Part shown: in pieces, positions 49,171-58,537 of the stretch
How positions within the stretch are numbered: the first letter of the stretch is position 1
How the letters are laid out: each line of letters starts with the position of its first letter
DNA from: Ruminococcus sp.
GTDB taxonomy: Bacteria; Bacillota; Clostridia; Oscillospirales; Acutalibacteraceae
Assembly (NCBI GenBank): GCA_004558485.1
Contig: SFCS01000001.1
Span: 1-64,000, forward strand
Direction: 5' to 3'
Length of the DNA stretch: 64,000 bases
The notes under the pieces: model-generated
Told to the model about the DNA's origin: nothing
Databases searched by the model: none
Seen by the model: only the letters and a program-made list of their open reading frames with translations
Program-made: the position numbers and the translations under genes

Positions 49171-51921
49171 ATGCAGCGAGAAGTACGCAACATGGACCTT
49201 GATTGGCAGTTCCATTTGGGGGATATTTTCCCCGTCGGCGTGACGACCCACGCCACCGCCTATACCTCGACGAAGGGCGGAAACGCCTCCGGGCCGGCGG
49301 GAAAAAGCTATGACGACACCTTGTGGCAGCGGGTAAATCTGCCGCATGACTATCTCTATTCTGCAACACTCAAGGAGGAAAACGGACCGGGGCGGGGCTA
49401 CCGCACGCCGCAGAACAGCTGGTATCGCAAGTCGTTTCTTCTGTCGCCCGACGACGAGGGAAAGGTGCTCACCTTGCGCTTTGAGGGCATTTCGACCAAC
49501 GCGATGATCTGGTTCAACGGCAGCCTGATGGCCCGTTCGTTCAGTGTATATGCCGAGTCGGTGTTCGACATCACCGACCGCGCCTATTTCGACGGCAGAC
49601 CGAACGTGCTCGCCGTTTATGTCAAGGGGGACAAAAACGAGGGCTGGTGGTATGAGGGCTGCGGCATCTACCGCCATGTGCGCCTGTTTGTGACGGCGCC
49701 GCTGCATGTCGGACAGGACGGCATTTTTGCCAAGCCCGTTTTGCGGGAAAGTACCGCAAACGACTGGTGCGTGGAGACGGAGATCACGCTTGAAAACGGC
49801 GGCATTGCGGACGGCAAAGCCGCCGTGCGGGCGACCCTTTCGGACGGAAAAACGGTGCTGGCGACGGCAGTGTCCGATGAGGTCGCCGTCGGCGCGTGGG
49901 ACAAAAGGGTGCTCTCTCTGCGCCTGCCCGTCGAAGATCCGCGCCGCTGGGATGTGGATGATCCGTATCTCTACACCGTGAAGGTCGAGGTACTGCAAAA
50001 CGGTGCGGCTGTCGACAGCGACGCCGTGCGCATCGGTTTCCGCACCATCGCCATGGACAAGGACCGCGGGTTTATCTTGAACGGCAGACCGCTGAAGGTG
50101 CTCGGCACCTGCAACCACCAGGATCACGCGGGCGTCGGTGCCGCCGTGCCGTATACGGTGTGGCGGTTCCGTCTGGAGCGCTTGAAGGAGATGGGTACGA
50201 ACGCCTATCGCTGCTCGCACAATCTCCCCGCGCGCGAGGTGCTCGATCTTTGCGATGAGCTCGGCCTTTTGGTGATGGACGAAAACCGCCGCTTTGAAGC
50301 GACGGACTATGTGCTGTCCTGCGTGGAAAATATGGTGCGGCGCGACCGCAATCACCCGTCGGTGGTGTTCTGGTCGATGTTCAACGAGGAGCCGCTGCAA
50401 AACACCGAGGAGGGCGCACGCATCTATCGCCACATGCGGCATGCGGCGCAAAAGCTGGACGACACCCGCATCTTTACCGGTGCGATCAACAGCGCCACCG
50501 TTTCGTCGGAGGGTGCTGCCTCGCTGATGGACGCGGTCGGCATCAACTATGCTCTCGGGCATCACGACGCTATGCGGAAGGAACACCCCGACTGGGCGTT
50601 CATCGGCTCGGAAAACAACAGTGCCGTCACAACGCGCGGCTGCTATGAAAGTGACTATCGCCAGGCGCGGGTGCTGTCCAATTATGACGAGGAAGCCGTG
50701 ACATGGGGCTCGAACATCCGCGACATGTGGGCGTTCGCCCGCGCAAATGACTGGTTTGCGGGCATTTTCGTGTGGACGGGCTTCGACTATCGCGGTGAGC
50801 CGTCGCCGTTTTCGTGGCCGTCGGTGTCGTCCCAGTTCGGCATTCTGGACACCTGCGGTTTTGCAAAGGACGCATTTTACTATCATCAGGCGTGCTTCTT
50901 AAAAACGCCGATGGTGCACGTTTTGCCGCATTGGAACCATCCCGAGGGCAAGACGGTGCGGGTGGTTGCGGTGTCCAACTGCGACGAGGTCGAGCTGTTT
51001 TTGAACGGCAGATCCCTCGGCAAGAAGGCGGTGGACGCCTGTGCACCTGCCGAGTGGCAGGTGCCGTTTGAGGCGGGCGAGCTGAAGGCGTGTGCTCTGA
51101 AGGACGGCAAGGTCGTTGCCGAGGATGTCGAGTGCACGGCGGGCGTGCCGGTCAGGATCGTTGCCGAACCGTATCGCACCTATGTCGACGACAGCGGCGA
51201 GGACGTGATGATCGTCAACTGCTCCGTTGCGGATAAGGACGGCATACCTGTGCCGACGGCGGAAAATCACCTGTTCTTTGAGGTCGAGGGCGACGGCGAC
51301 TATCTCGGCGCCGGCAACGGCGACCCGAACAGCCATGAAACGGACACCGATCCGCATCGCCGCCTGTTTGCGGGAAAATGTCAGGTGATCGTGCGGGTGC
51401 GGCAGGATGCAAAGGCGGTCTCGCTGAAGATAAAGGGCGAGGGGCTGCAGTCCTGCACCGTCACGCCGGAGATCCGCCATGTGCCGCATCCCTCTTATGT
51501 CTACAGCGTGCTGGGCGGCTGTGTGAGCGGACTGACGCGCTCGGCGGTGACCGACACCCGCCCCGATCCGCTTGTGAAATTGGCGGACAACGACATGAAC
51601 ACCTTCATGCCCCTGCAGCTGTCGGCAAAGCGACAGGAGGATTTCAAAAACGGCTGGTGCATCGTGCGGATGCGGCCGGAGCTGCCCGACAAGCTGCGCA
51701 ACAATCCGCACACGGCGCTGCACTTTGAGGATGTGCGGTGCCTGCGGATCGAGGTCTATGTTGACGGCGTGATCCAGATGGCGGCGGAGGATGTTTGCGG
51801 CAGCTTCACAAGCCCGCTGTACACTGCCTCGAAAACCCCCGACATCCGCGTGCTGATGCACGCCTGGGACGATGACGCTCCCTGCGGTATTTCCCGCACC
51901 GTGCGGCTCACGCAACGTTGA
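49171..51921 (+). CDS. Glycoside hydrolase family 2 (beta-galactosidase-like)
   Basis: A 916-residue retaining beta-glycosidase. A sugar-binding jelly roll (about 40-185), an immunoglobulin-like domain and a barrel with acid/base Glu406 in SMFNEEP and nucleophile Glu481 in IGSENNSA are followed by two beta domains of the DUF4982-like kind seen in GH2 enzymes (about 640-830) and a C-terminal module. No signal peptide. Specificity may be beta-galactosyl, but glucuronidase- or other activities cannot be excluded. GGGAGGGG fixes ATG 49171. It is divergent from an AraC regulator tied to rhamnose genes, so RG-I type pectin fragments are possible substrates. Confidence 0.88.
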   Translation: MQREVRNMDLDWQFHLGDIFPVGVTTHATAYTSTKGGNASGPAGKSYDDTLWQRVNLPHDYLYSATLKEENGPGRGYRTPQNSWYRKSFLLSPDDEGKVLTLRFEGISTNAMIWFNGSLMARSFSVYAESVFDITDRAYFDGRPNVLAVYVKGDKNEGWWYEGCGIYRHVRLFVTAPLHVGQDGIFAKPVLRESTANDWCVETEITLENGGIADGKAAVRATLSDGKTVLATAVSDEVAVGAWDKRVLSLRLPVEDPRRWDVDDPYLYTVKVEVLQNGAAVDSDAVRIGFRTIAMDKDRGFILNGRPLKVLGTCNHQDHAGVGAAVPYTVWRFRLERLKEMGTNAYRCSHNLPAREVLDLCDELGLLVMDENRRFEATDYVLSCVENMVRRDRNHPSVVFWSMFNEEPLQNTEEGARIYRHMRHAAQKLDDTRIFTGAINSATVSSEGAASLMDAVGINYALGHHDAMRKEHPDWAFIGSENNSAVTTRGCYESDYRQARVLSNYDEEAVTWGSNIRDMWAFARANDWFAGIFVWTGFDYRGEPSPFSWPSVSSQFGILDTCGFAKDAFYYHQACFLKTPMVHVLPHWNHPEGKTVRVVAVSNCDEVELFLNGRSLGKKAVDACAPAEWQVPFEAGELKACALKDGKVVAEDVECTAGVPVRIVAEPYRTYVDDSGEDVMIVNCSVADKDGIPVPTAENHLFFEVEGDGDYLGAGNGDPNSHETDTDPHRRLFAGKCQVIVRVRQDAKAVSLKIKGEGLQSCTVTPEIRHVPHPSYVYSVLGGCVSGLTRSAVTDTRPDPLVKLADNDMNTFMPLQLSAKRQEDFKNGWCIVRMRPELPDKLRNNPHTALHFEDVRCLRIEVYVDGVIQMAAEDVCGSFTSPLYTASKTPDIRVLMHAWDDDAPCGISRTVRLTQR

Positions 51922-51946
51922 CAAACAGCGAAAGCTGCCGTATAAT
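51918..51946 (+). promoter_or_regulatory. Sigma-A promoter of the KDPG aldolase gene
   Basis: TTGACA (51918-51923) overlapping the GH2 stop codon, 17 bases, TATAAT (51941-51946). Confidence 0.85.
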
Positions 51947-51976
51947 GGAGAAAATTACAGGAAAGGCGGCATTTCT

Positions 51977-52939
51977 ATGCATGCTGTTTTGGAAAAGATC
52001 AGTAAGATCGGCCTTGTGCCGGTCATCAAGCTCGACGACCCCGACAAGGCGGTCGATCTCGCAACCGCGCTGAAAAAGGGCGGCATCCCCGTGGCGGAGG
52101 TCACTTTCCGCGCAGAGGGGGCGGATCGCGCGATCGCGGCGATTGCAACGGCGCTGCCGGATGTTCTGGTGGGCGCGGGAACGGTCATCACCGTGGAGCA
52201 GGTCAAGCGCGCGGTGGAGGCGGGCGCGAAATATATCATTTCGCCCGGCTTTGACCCCGAGGTGGTCGGCTATTGCGTCGAGCACGGCATCCCCGTCACC
52301 CCCGGCTGTACCAACCCCTCAGAGGTGAGTTTGGCAACCAAGATGGGACTTGAAGTTGTCAAATTCTTCCCCGCGGAAGCGGCGGGCGGTCTCAAGGTGC
52401 TCAAGGCGCTTGCCGGCCCGTTCCCGAAGATGCGGTTCATCCCGACCGGGGGCATCGGCCCGCACAATCTGCGGGACTATCTTGCGTTTGACAAAATCAT
52501 CGCCTGCGGCGGAAGCTTCATGGTGCCGTCGGCACTGGTCGACGCAAACGACTGGGACGGCATCACCGCGCTTGCGCGCGAGGCGGTGCACACCATGCTT
52601 GCGCCCGAGGTGCGCCATGTCGGCATCAACATGCCCGATGCGGCTGCGGCAGACGCTGCGGCGGATCGCTTTGACCTGCTGCTCGGTGGCAAGGAGGAGC
52701 ACGAAAAGTCCTTCTTTGTCGGCGACCGTGAGATTGAAGTGATGAAGATGCAGGGCGCCGGTGCGATGGGGCATCTGGCGATCGCCGTCACAAGCGTTGC
52801 CCGCGCCATGACCTACTATGTGTCGCAGGGACTTGCTTTCGATGAAAGCACGATGACCTTTGACGAAAAGGGACAGCCGAAGTTCGTCTATTTCAAAGAG
52901 CCGATTGGCGGCTTTGCGGTGCATCTGCTGAAAAAGTAA
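51977..52939 (+). CDS. KDPG/KHG aldolase fused to a VOC (glyoxalase-like) domain
   Basis: A 320-residue two-domain protein. Residues 1-212 are a class I KDPG/4-hydroxy-2-oxoglutarate aldolase with Glu41 (AEVTFR), the Schiff-base Lys129 in LEVVKFFPAEAAGG and the phosphate site FIPTGGIG. Residues about 213-320 are a vicinal-oxygen-chelate domain (VRHVGINMPD ... GHLAIAVTSVARAMTYYV). The normal aldolase is about 210 residues. The enzyme would split 2-keto-3-deoxy-6-phosphogluconate from uronate or gluconate breakdown; the role of the VOC part is unknown. No uronate pathway genes are adjacent. Confidence 0.92.
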   Translation: MHAVLEKISKIGLVPVIKLDDPDKAVDLATALKKGGIPVAEVTFRAEGADRAIAAIATALPDVLVGAGTVITVEQVKRAVEAGAKYIISPGFDPEVVGYCVEHGIPVTPGCTNPSEVSLATKMGLEVVKFFPAEAAGGLKVLKALAGPFPKMRFIPTGGIGPHNLRDYLAFDKIIACGGSFMVPSALVDANDWDGITALAREAVHTMLAPEVRHVGINMPDAAAADAAADRFDLLLGGKEEHEKSFFVGDREIEVMKMQGAGAMGHLAIAVTSVARAMTYYVSQGLAFDESTMTFDEKGQPKFVYFKEPIGGFAVHLLKK

Positions 52940-52953
52940 AGTTTTTTGAACAA

Positions 52954-52986
52954 ACGGGGCGGTTTGCGGACCGCTCCTTGTTTTTG
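52954..52986 (+). terminator. Terminator of the KDPG aldolase gene
   Basis: GGGGCGGT-TTGCGG-ACCGCTCC followed by TTGTTTTT. Confidence 0.8.
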
Positions 52987-53035
52987 GGGAAATATGCTAC
53001 AATATTGTGTATTGTATTGAAAGGACGGGATTGCC

Positions 53036-53800
53036 TTGCTGAAGATTGCTTTGGGTATTTTGGGCGGCATCGTCGCGCTGTTTCTCTTGTATGTCGCGGT
53101 GATCGCCGTCGCGGCGCTTTGCGTCGATCCGCAGAGGCTGTATACAAAGGACAGCGCCTTTTACCGCTTTTTGCTGTACAGCGCGACCCGGCTGTGCATG
53201 CATCTTCTGCACATCCGCGTCGCGGTCTCGGGCGCAGAAAAGCTGCCAAAGGGACGGTTTCTTTTCGTCTCCAATCACCGCTCGAATTTTGATCCCCTTG
53301 TGACCTGGTATGCGCTGCCGCACCGGGATCTTGCGTTCATTTCAAAGCCCGAGAATTTTCACATCCCTCTTTTCGGCAGGATCGTGCGGCGCTGCTGCTT
53401 TATGCCCATCGACCGTGAAAACGCCCGTGCGGCGGTCACCACCATCAACGCCGCCGCCGCGCTTTTGAAGGCGGATGCGGTGTCGGTCGCGGTGTATCCC
53501 GAGGGCACGCGCAGCAAGACGGGGGTGCTGCTCCCGTTTCATGACGGCGTGTTCAAGATCGCGCAAAAGGCAAAGGTGCCGATCGTTGTCGCGGTGACAG
53601 AGGGAACGGATCGCATCGCGAAAACGAGCCTTTTACGCAGAAAAACCGTGAAACTGGAGATTTTGGAAACGCTCGCAGTCGAGGACATCACTGCCTGCCG
53701 TTCCCATGAGATCGGCGATCGTGTGCGGCAGGCCATGTTGCACGCGTTGCCGCAAAACAATGCAGAGGAGACAGAGAACCACGGACGGCTTCACCTTTGA
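53036..53800 (+). CDS. plsC: 1-acyl-sn-glycerol-3-phosphate acyltransferase
   Basis: A 254-residue membrane acyltransferase making phosphatidic acid. One strong N-terminal membrane helix (1-30), the catalytic HX4D motif HRSNFD (81-86) and the acyl-acceptor motif YPEGTRS (near 159-165) are in place. It begins with TTG 53036, after AAAGGACGGG. The last 15 residues (NNAEETENHGRLHL) are not family-like, and another short reading frame overlaps this end. Stand-alone gene. Confidence 0.92.
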   Translation: MLKIALGILGGIVALFLLYVAVIAVAALCVDPQRLYTKDSAFYRFLLYSATRLCMHLLHIRVAVSGAEKLPKGRFLFVSNHRSNFDPLVTWYALPHRDLAFISKPENFHIPLFGRIVRRCCFMPIDRENARAAVTTINAAAALLKADAVSVAVYPEGTRSKTGVLLPFHDGVFKIAQKAKVPIVVAVTEGTDRIAKTSLLRRKTVKLEILETLAVEDITACRSHEIGDRVRQAMLHALPQNNAEETENHGRLHL

Positions 53801-53846
53801 GGACATCATCGGCGTCACGGAATACCGTGTGCCGGCGGGAGAATAG
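53760..53846 (+). CDS. Possible micro-ORF overlapping the plsC end
   Basis: Twenty-eight codons from an ATG at 53760, in another frame from plsC, giving a peptide that ends TTDGFTFEDIIGVTEYRVPAG plus Glu. No ribosome site is clear. Either a tiny coupled gene, the trace of a frameshift at the plsC end, or chance. Confidence 0.2.
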   Translation: MQRRQRTTDGFTFEDIIGVTEYRVPAGE

Positions 53847-53850
53847 CAAA

Positions 53851-53896
53851 AGAAAGACGGCGCTTGCCATGCACATGGCAAGCGCCGCTGTTTTAT
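53851..53896. terminator. Bidirectional terminator between plsC and tspO
   Basis: GGCGCTTGCCATG-CA-CATGGCAAGCGCC, 13-bp perfect stem, then GCTGTTTTATTTAT. Confidence 0.88.
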
Positions 53897-54372
53897 TTAT
53901 TGAGCAGATAGACGCCGAGATTGAGATACCCCGCAAAGGTCACCCATAAAAGATACGGCAGCTGTAATAGCCCCGCCACGGGTCTTATGCGGTAGAAGGT
54001 GATGATGACGCCGATGATCGAAAGCCACAAAAGCACGAGCACGACGAAGGCGGCAAGAAAGCCGCGAGCCGCAAAGAAGATGGGAGACCAAAGGAAATTG
54101 AGCAGCAGGCTGATGCCGAAAACGACAAAGCAGACGGTCTTTTGCTCCGTCGGGGCGTCGCTTTCCCACACGAGATACAGCGAAACGCCCATCAGCACAT
54201 ACAAAACGCTCCACACGACCGGAAACACCCAGCCGGGCGGGGAGAGCGGCGGCTGCGCCACCGCGCCGTAGATGTCCATGCTGCCGCCCGTGATAAGCGC
54301 CGACAGCCCGCCGACCGCAAGCGGGAGGATGAGACTGATGATGAGCTTTTTGAGGTCGAGCCTCCCAATCAT
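53893..54372 (-). CDS. tspO: TspO/MBR-family membrane protein
   Basis: A 159-residue, five-helix protein related to the mitochondrial translocator protein. Family segments are QPPLSPPGWVFPVVWSVLYVLMG (here cited in part, about 40-62), LLNFLWSPIFF near 90-100 and the final YLLWVTFAGYLNLGVY. These proteins bind porphyrins or sterol-like molecules and take part in stress or tetrapyrrole handling; the ligand is unknown here. AAGGGGTG sets the ATG at 54372. It is downstream of the LacZ end on the opposite direction of plsC and shares its terminator. Confidence 0.92.
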   Translation of the reverse strand: MIGRLDLKKLIISLILPLAVGGLSALITGGSMDIYGAVAQPPLSPPGWVFPVVWSVLYVLMGVSLYLVWESDAPTEQKTVCFVVFGISLLLNFLWSPIFFAARGFLAAFVVLVLLWLSIIGVIITFYRIRPVAGLLQLPYLLWVTFAGYLNLGVYLLNK

Positions 54373-54422
54373 AGAAAACACCCCTTTGCCACAGTGTATG
54401 CAGACAAAGGGGCTGTTATGTA

Positions 54423-57248
54423 TCAGAGGATGGGGGAGATGCAGAAACGGTAGTCGATGTGCTTTTCCGACAGACGGTATTGCGGCAAAAGCGCAGGGCC
54501 GCAGGAGTGCGAGCCGATGCCCGACACCTTGTAGTCGACGCGCACATGGGTCTTGCCGTCGGCAACAAGCTCGTCGATGTGCTCCGCCTTGTCGAGCGCG
54601 GCGGTGCTGTATTTCGAAACGGCGCACTCAAACGGCGCATCCGCCGTGAAACGCAGCCTGCCGATTTCCAAAAGGCGAACACCGCAGTGGTTGCCCTGCT
54701 CCTGCGGGCGGACATAGGGCACAAAGCTCTTGTCTACATTGCTCGTATACAGACCGACCGCCGCATGGCGGGAAAGATCGCAATAGCTTTCTTCCGGCCC
54801 GCAGCCGAAATAGGTAAAGCTGCGGTTTTCGGAAGGCATGGAAAATTCCAAACCGAAACGCGGCAAAAATGCGGGCGCATTTTCGGCAATGCTGCCGTCA
54901 AATGCCATATGTATTTTGCCGTCCGCGTGCACCGCGACCTCCAGGGTGTAGCGGCAGTAGGGGCGGCGGGACACGCCCGCCAGCGCACCGCTGACATGAA
55001 TGACGCCGTTTTTGCAGGTGCAGTCATAGACCTTGGAAAACGCCTTGTCGAGATTTTCGCCCTGCCAAATGTTATAGCTGCCCCAATACAGCTTCATGTG
55101 CACATCGTTGTCGGTGGGGGCGCGCCATGCCGTCCATTGCGGACGGTCGGCTAGCTGCTCGACGCCGTCGATCTGCATGCTGACGAACATACCGTAATGC
55201 TTCGAAAAAGCATAGCGGAAGTGCTCGCCTGTAAAGCACAGCATTTCGCCGTCCTCCGCGGGGAGGAGGATCGGCGCAGGTGCGGGCGACGGCAGCGGCT
55301 CTGCCGCAAGTGCGTGCTGCGTGGCGGCGAGCGTGTGCCCGTTTTTGCGCAGATAGCAGTTGAGATAGGCGCCGAGCGCCGCTTTGAGCGGCGGGATCTG
55401 CGGAGTGACGGTCGCCCATGTGTGCGGTGCGGCGGACAAGGGGCATTGTTCTCCCGCGAGGACCTTGCCGTCACATTCGATGCTGTAGGAAAACGCATAG
55501 GCGGAAAGATCGGTGAAGTCAAGGCGGTTGTAGACCGACAGAACGCCGTTTTCGAATGTTGTGCGCATCGGCTGATATGCCGTCTTGACCTCGAGAGATC
55601 CCGCCTTCAGTGAACGGTCGGCAAACACCATGCCGTCGCAGCAGAAATTGCCGTCGTTTGTCAGCTCGCTTGCGAAATCGCCGCCGTATTTCTGCACGCC
55701 GTCCACCGTGACGACGTGATCCGCCCATTCCCAGATGCAGCCGCCGATGAGCGCATCGTGGCGATCGAAAAGCTCGTTATAGTCGCAGACTTCGCCCGGA
55801 CCGTTGCCCATGGCGTGCGCATATTCGCACAGGAAAAACGGCTTGTCGGCGGTTGCGATAAATTTCTCGATGTCGGGGATGCTCCAATACATCTGCGAAA
55901 TGACATCGACATTGCTGTTGTCGCCCTTGCGGGAGGCGTCCTCACAGTGAATGAGTCTGCCGTCCTTTTCGGCGCGCGCCCGCTTGATCATGGCGATGTG
56001 GTTGACGCCGTGACCGCTCTCGTTGCCGGTCGACCACATGATGATGGAGGGATGGTTGCGGTCGCGCAGGATCGCGCGCTCCATCCGCTCCACAAATTCG
56101 TGCTTCCACTCCGCACGCTGACAGGGCCAGTCGGGACTTTCCACATCATATCCGTAAGATACATTGGGATTACGGCGCACAAAGCCGTGGGTCTCGATGT
56201 CGGTCTCCAGAATGACATAAAACCCCATCTCGTCGCAAAGATCAAGGAAATAGGGCGTCGGGGGATAATGCGAGGTGCGGATGCAGTTGATGTTCAGCTC
56301 CTTCATGAGTGCAAGATCCCGCCGCAGCGCGGCATCGTTCTGACACCAGCCGCGGAATTTGTCGGTGTCGTGGTGGTTGACGCCGTGCAGCTTCACCGCA
56401 ACGCCGTTTATGAGCAGCGCGTGTGTTTCGGAGATCGTGATGCTGCGAAAACCGGTGCGCACCGAGACGGTCTCGCCGTCCCGCGTCAGCACCACCGTGT
56501 ACAGCACAGGGTGCTCCGCATTCCAAAGGATGGGGTCGTCAACGGGAAAAACGGCGCTCTCTCCCGTCGCTTCGCCGAGTTTTTCGCCATCGGGGGCAAA
56601 AAGAGAGATGGCGGCGGGGGCGTCGGTCGTGACCGTGACGGCGTTATCCCTTGCCGTCACATGCACATCGCGCAGATGCCCGACGGGACGCTGCAGAAGA
56701 TAGCAGTCGCGGAAAATGCCGTTATAGCGAAACGCATCCTGATCCTCAAGATAGCTGCCGCAGCACCATTTGAGCACCGCGACGCGCAGCGTGTTTTCAC
56801 CCTTTCTGACAAACGGCGTGATGTCAAACTCCGCCTGCAGGTGACTGCCCTGCGTGAAGCCGACAAAGCTGCCGTTCACCGAGACAAAGGCGCACGAGGA
56901 CACGCCCTCCAGCACAAAATAGACCTTTCCCCACAGGGCGTCAAGCGAAAAATCCCGCTCATAGACGCCAACGGGGTTATCGTCCGGCACAAACGGCGCG
57001 TCGCAGGGATAGGGGTAGTTGATATTGGTATAATTCGGTTCTTCGTATCCCAAAAGCTGCCAGCAGGAGGGGACGGGAACGGTGTCCCATTCTGTGATTT
57101 TCTCCGGCACATCGATGTCACGGGGGAAATAGCGAAACCGCCAGTCGCCGTTCAGCAGTGTGCGGGACGAGCACCCCTCCGGAATGTAGTATGCGCGCTG
57201 CGGCAAGCGGTTTTTTGCGGTTTTTTCGGGATTTTCGTAAATACGCAT
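54423..57248 (-). CDS. lacZ: Beta-galactosidase, glycoside hydrolase family 2 (LacZ type)
   Basis: A 941-residue LacZ-like enzyme hydrolysing beta-galactosides such as lactose. The five-domain order is intact: sugar-binding jelly roll (30-190), barrel with acid/base Glu410 in STGNESGHG and nucleophile Glu475 in FLCEYAHAMGN, and the large C-terminal Bgal_small_N domain (about 680-935) with AWRAPTDND and the ending LPQYRLSEKHIDY. No signal peptide. GGGAGG fixes ATG 57248. No lactose permease or regulator is adjacent. It is convergent with nothing on its 3' side other than tspO, 50 bases away on the same strand. Confidence 0.96.
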   Translation of the reverse strand: MRIYENPEKTAKNRLPQRAYYIPEGCSSRTLLNGDWRFRYFPRDIDVPEKITEWDTVPVPSCWQLLGYEEPNYTNINYPYPCDAPFVPDDNPVGVYERDFSLDALWGKVYFVLEGVSSCAFVSVNGSFVGFTQGSHLQAEFDITPFVRKGENTLRVAVLKWCCGSYLEDQDAFRYNGIFRDCYLLQRPVGHLRDVHVTARDNAVTVTTDAPAAISLFAPDGEKLGEATGESAVFPVDDPILWNAEHPVLYTVVLTRDGETVSVRTGFRSITISETHALLINGVAVKLHGVNHHDTDKFRGWCQNDAALRRDLALMKELNINCIRTSHYPPTPYFLDLCDEMGFYVILETDIETHGFVRRNPNVSYGYDVESPDWPCQRAEWKHEFVERMERAILRDRNHPSIIMWSTGNESGHGVNHIAMIKRARAEKDGRLIHCEDASRKGDNSNVDVISQMYWSIPDIEKFIATADKPFFLCEYAHAMGNGPGEVCDYNELFDRHDALIGGCIWEWADHVVTVDGVQKYGGDFASELTNDGNFCCDGMVFADRSLKAGSLEVKTAYQPMRTTFENGVLSVYNRLDFTDLSAYAFSYSIECDGKVLAGEQCPLSAAPHTWATVTPQIPPLKAALGAYLNCYLRKNGHTLAATQHALAAEPLPSPAPAPILLPAEDGEMLCFTGEHFRYAFSKHYGMFVSMQIDGVEQLADRPQWTAWRAPTDNDVHMKLYWGSYNIWQGENLDKAFSKVYDCTCKNGVIHVSGALAGVSRRPYCRYTLEVAVHADGKIHMAFDGSIAENAPAFLPRFGLEFSMPSENRSFTYFGCGPEESYCDLSRHAAVGLYTSNVDKSFVPYVRPQEQGNHCGVRLLEIGRLRFTADAPFECAVSKYSTAALDKAEHIDELVADGKTHVRVDYKVSGIGSHSCGPALLPQYRLSEKHIDYRFCISPIL

Positions 57249-57334
57249 AAGAGACCTCCCAAGCGATACTTTTTCATTTACCCACAGTCTATCACACTGC
57301 CCCCTCACATGCAAGAAAAAATTCACAGAAACTT

Positions 57335-57363
57335 TTGCATTTTCTTAACGGATGTGTTATAAT
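57335..57363 (+). promoter_or_regulatory. Sigma-A promoter of the ruvCAB operon
   Basis: TTGCAT (57335-57340), 17 bases, TATAAT (57358-57363). No GAAC-N4-GTTC SOS box is seen around it. Confidence 0.8.
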
Positions 57364-57404
57364 AACAAAGTATATGTCAGCTTGAGTGCGGGAGGCGATC
57401 AAAG

Positions 57405-57920
57405 ATGGTGATTTTGGGGATCGATCCCGGCTATGCCACCGTCGGCTGGGGCGTCATCCGCTTTGAGCGCGGACGGTTTCTGCCGCTCGATTTCGGCGCT
57501 GTTCTGACCGATGCCGAAACGCCGTTTTCAAAGCGCCTTCTCGAAATACATACGCAGCTTTCGACCATCCTTGTGCGGCACAGGCCGGACGCGGTTTCGG
57601 TGGAAAAGCTCTATTTTCAGAACAACCAAAAGACCGCCATCGCGGTCGCCGAGGCGCGCGGGGTCATCCTGCTCGCGCTCGAGCAGGCAGGCGTGCCGGT
57701 GTTTGAGTATACGCCGCTGCAGGTGAAAAGCGCCGTGACCGGCTATGGGCAGGCGCACAAGCCGCAGGTGATGGAAATGACGAAACGGCTGTTGCGCTTG
57801 AAAGAGGTGCCGAAGCCCGACGATACCGCCGACGCACTGGCGATGGCGATCTGCCACGCGCAATACGGCGGCGCGACGGTGAAAAACACGCTGCTTACCA
57901 TGAAAGGAAACGGAAAATGA
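57405..57920 (+). CDS. ruvC: Holliday junction resolvase RuvC
   Basis: A 171-residue endonuclease that cuts Holliday junctions. The RNase H-like fold has Asp7 in LGIDPGYATVGWG, Glu in SVEKLYFQNN (about 66) and the C-terminal acidic pair DDTADALA (about 140-146). GGGAGG precedes the ATG. It overlaps ruvA as ATGA, so ruvC, ruvA and ruvB form one operon, a known Firmicute arrangement. Confidence 0.97.
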   Translation: MVILGIDPGYATVGWGVIRFERGRFLPLDFGAVLTDAETPFSKRLLEIHTQLSTILVRHRPDAVSVEKLYFQNNQKTAIAVAEARGVILLALEQAGVPVFEYTPLQVKSAVTGYGQAHKPQVMEMTKRLLRLKEVPKPDDTADALAMAICHAQYGGATVKNTLLTMKGNGK

Positions 57921-58513
57921 TCTACAGTGTGCGCGGAAAACTGATACATGCGGATGTAAAGCTGGCTGTTGTGGAATGCGGCGGCGTGGGGATGGCGTGC
58001 CAAATCACCGTGAATACGGCGAAAAAGCTGCCCTCTGTCGGCAGCGAGGTGATGCTGTACACCGTTTTGAATGTGCGGGAGGATGCTATGGAGCTGTTCG
58101 GCTTTGCCGACAGGGAGGAGCTCTCCTGCTTTAAGCTGCTCACCACCGTGAGCGGTGTGGGTCCGAAGGTGGGACTTGCCATTCTGTCCGAGCTGACGCC
58201 GGAGCGGGTGGCGCTGGCGGTCGCGGCAGGCGATCACAAGGCGCTGACGAAGGCGGCGGGCGTCGGCCCGAAGCTTGCCCAGCGCATCACGCTCGAGCTG
58301 CGGGACAAATTCGCTGCGCCGTCGGGCGTCGTCGATATGTCCTCTGCGGGCGGACAGCCGTCGGCGGCGGGAAACGCCGCCGAGGCGGTGCGCGCGCTGA
58401 CCGTTCTGGGGTTCACGGCGGGAGAGGCTGCCGCCGCCGTCGGTAAGCTTGACGGCAGTGAACCGGTCGAAAGTCTTGTGCGGCAGGCGCTCCGAGCGCT
58501 TGCAAGCCGCTGA
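57917..58513 (+). CDS. ruvA: Holliday junction branch-migration protein RuvA
   Basis: A 198-residue junction-binding subunit. It opens MIYSVRGKLIHADVK (the OB-fold), has the two helix-hairpin-helix motifs TVSGVGPKVGLAIL and KAAGVGPKLAQRITLEL (about 76-130), and ends with the small domain III (LTVLGFTAGEAAAAV) that contacts RuvB. Coupled to ruvC by ATGA. Confidence 0.97.
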   Translation: MIYSVRGKLIHADVKLAVVECGGVGMACQITVNTAKKLPSVGSEVMLYTVLNVREDAMELFGFADREELSCFKLLTTVSGVGPKVGLAILSELTPERVALAVAAGDHKALTKAAGVGPKLAQRITLELRDKFAAPSGVVDMSSAGGQPSAAGNAAEAVRALTVLGFTAGEAAAAVGKLDGSEPVESLVRQALRALASR

Positions 58514-58537
58514 AAACACTGAGAAAGGAAAGCCGCG

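Noticed and set aside
57300..57404. Search for an SOS box before ruvC
   Set aside because: No GAAC-N4-GTTC pattern is present, unlike at recA.
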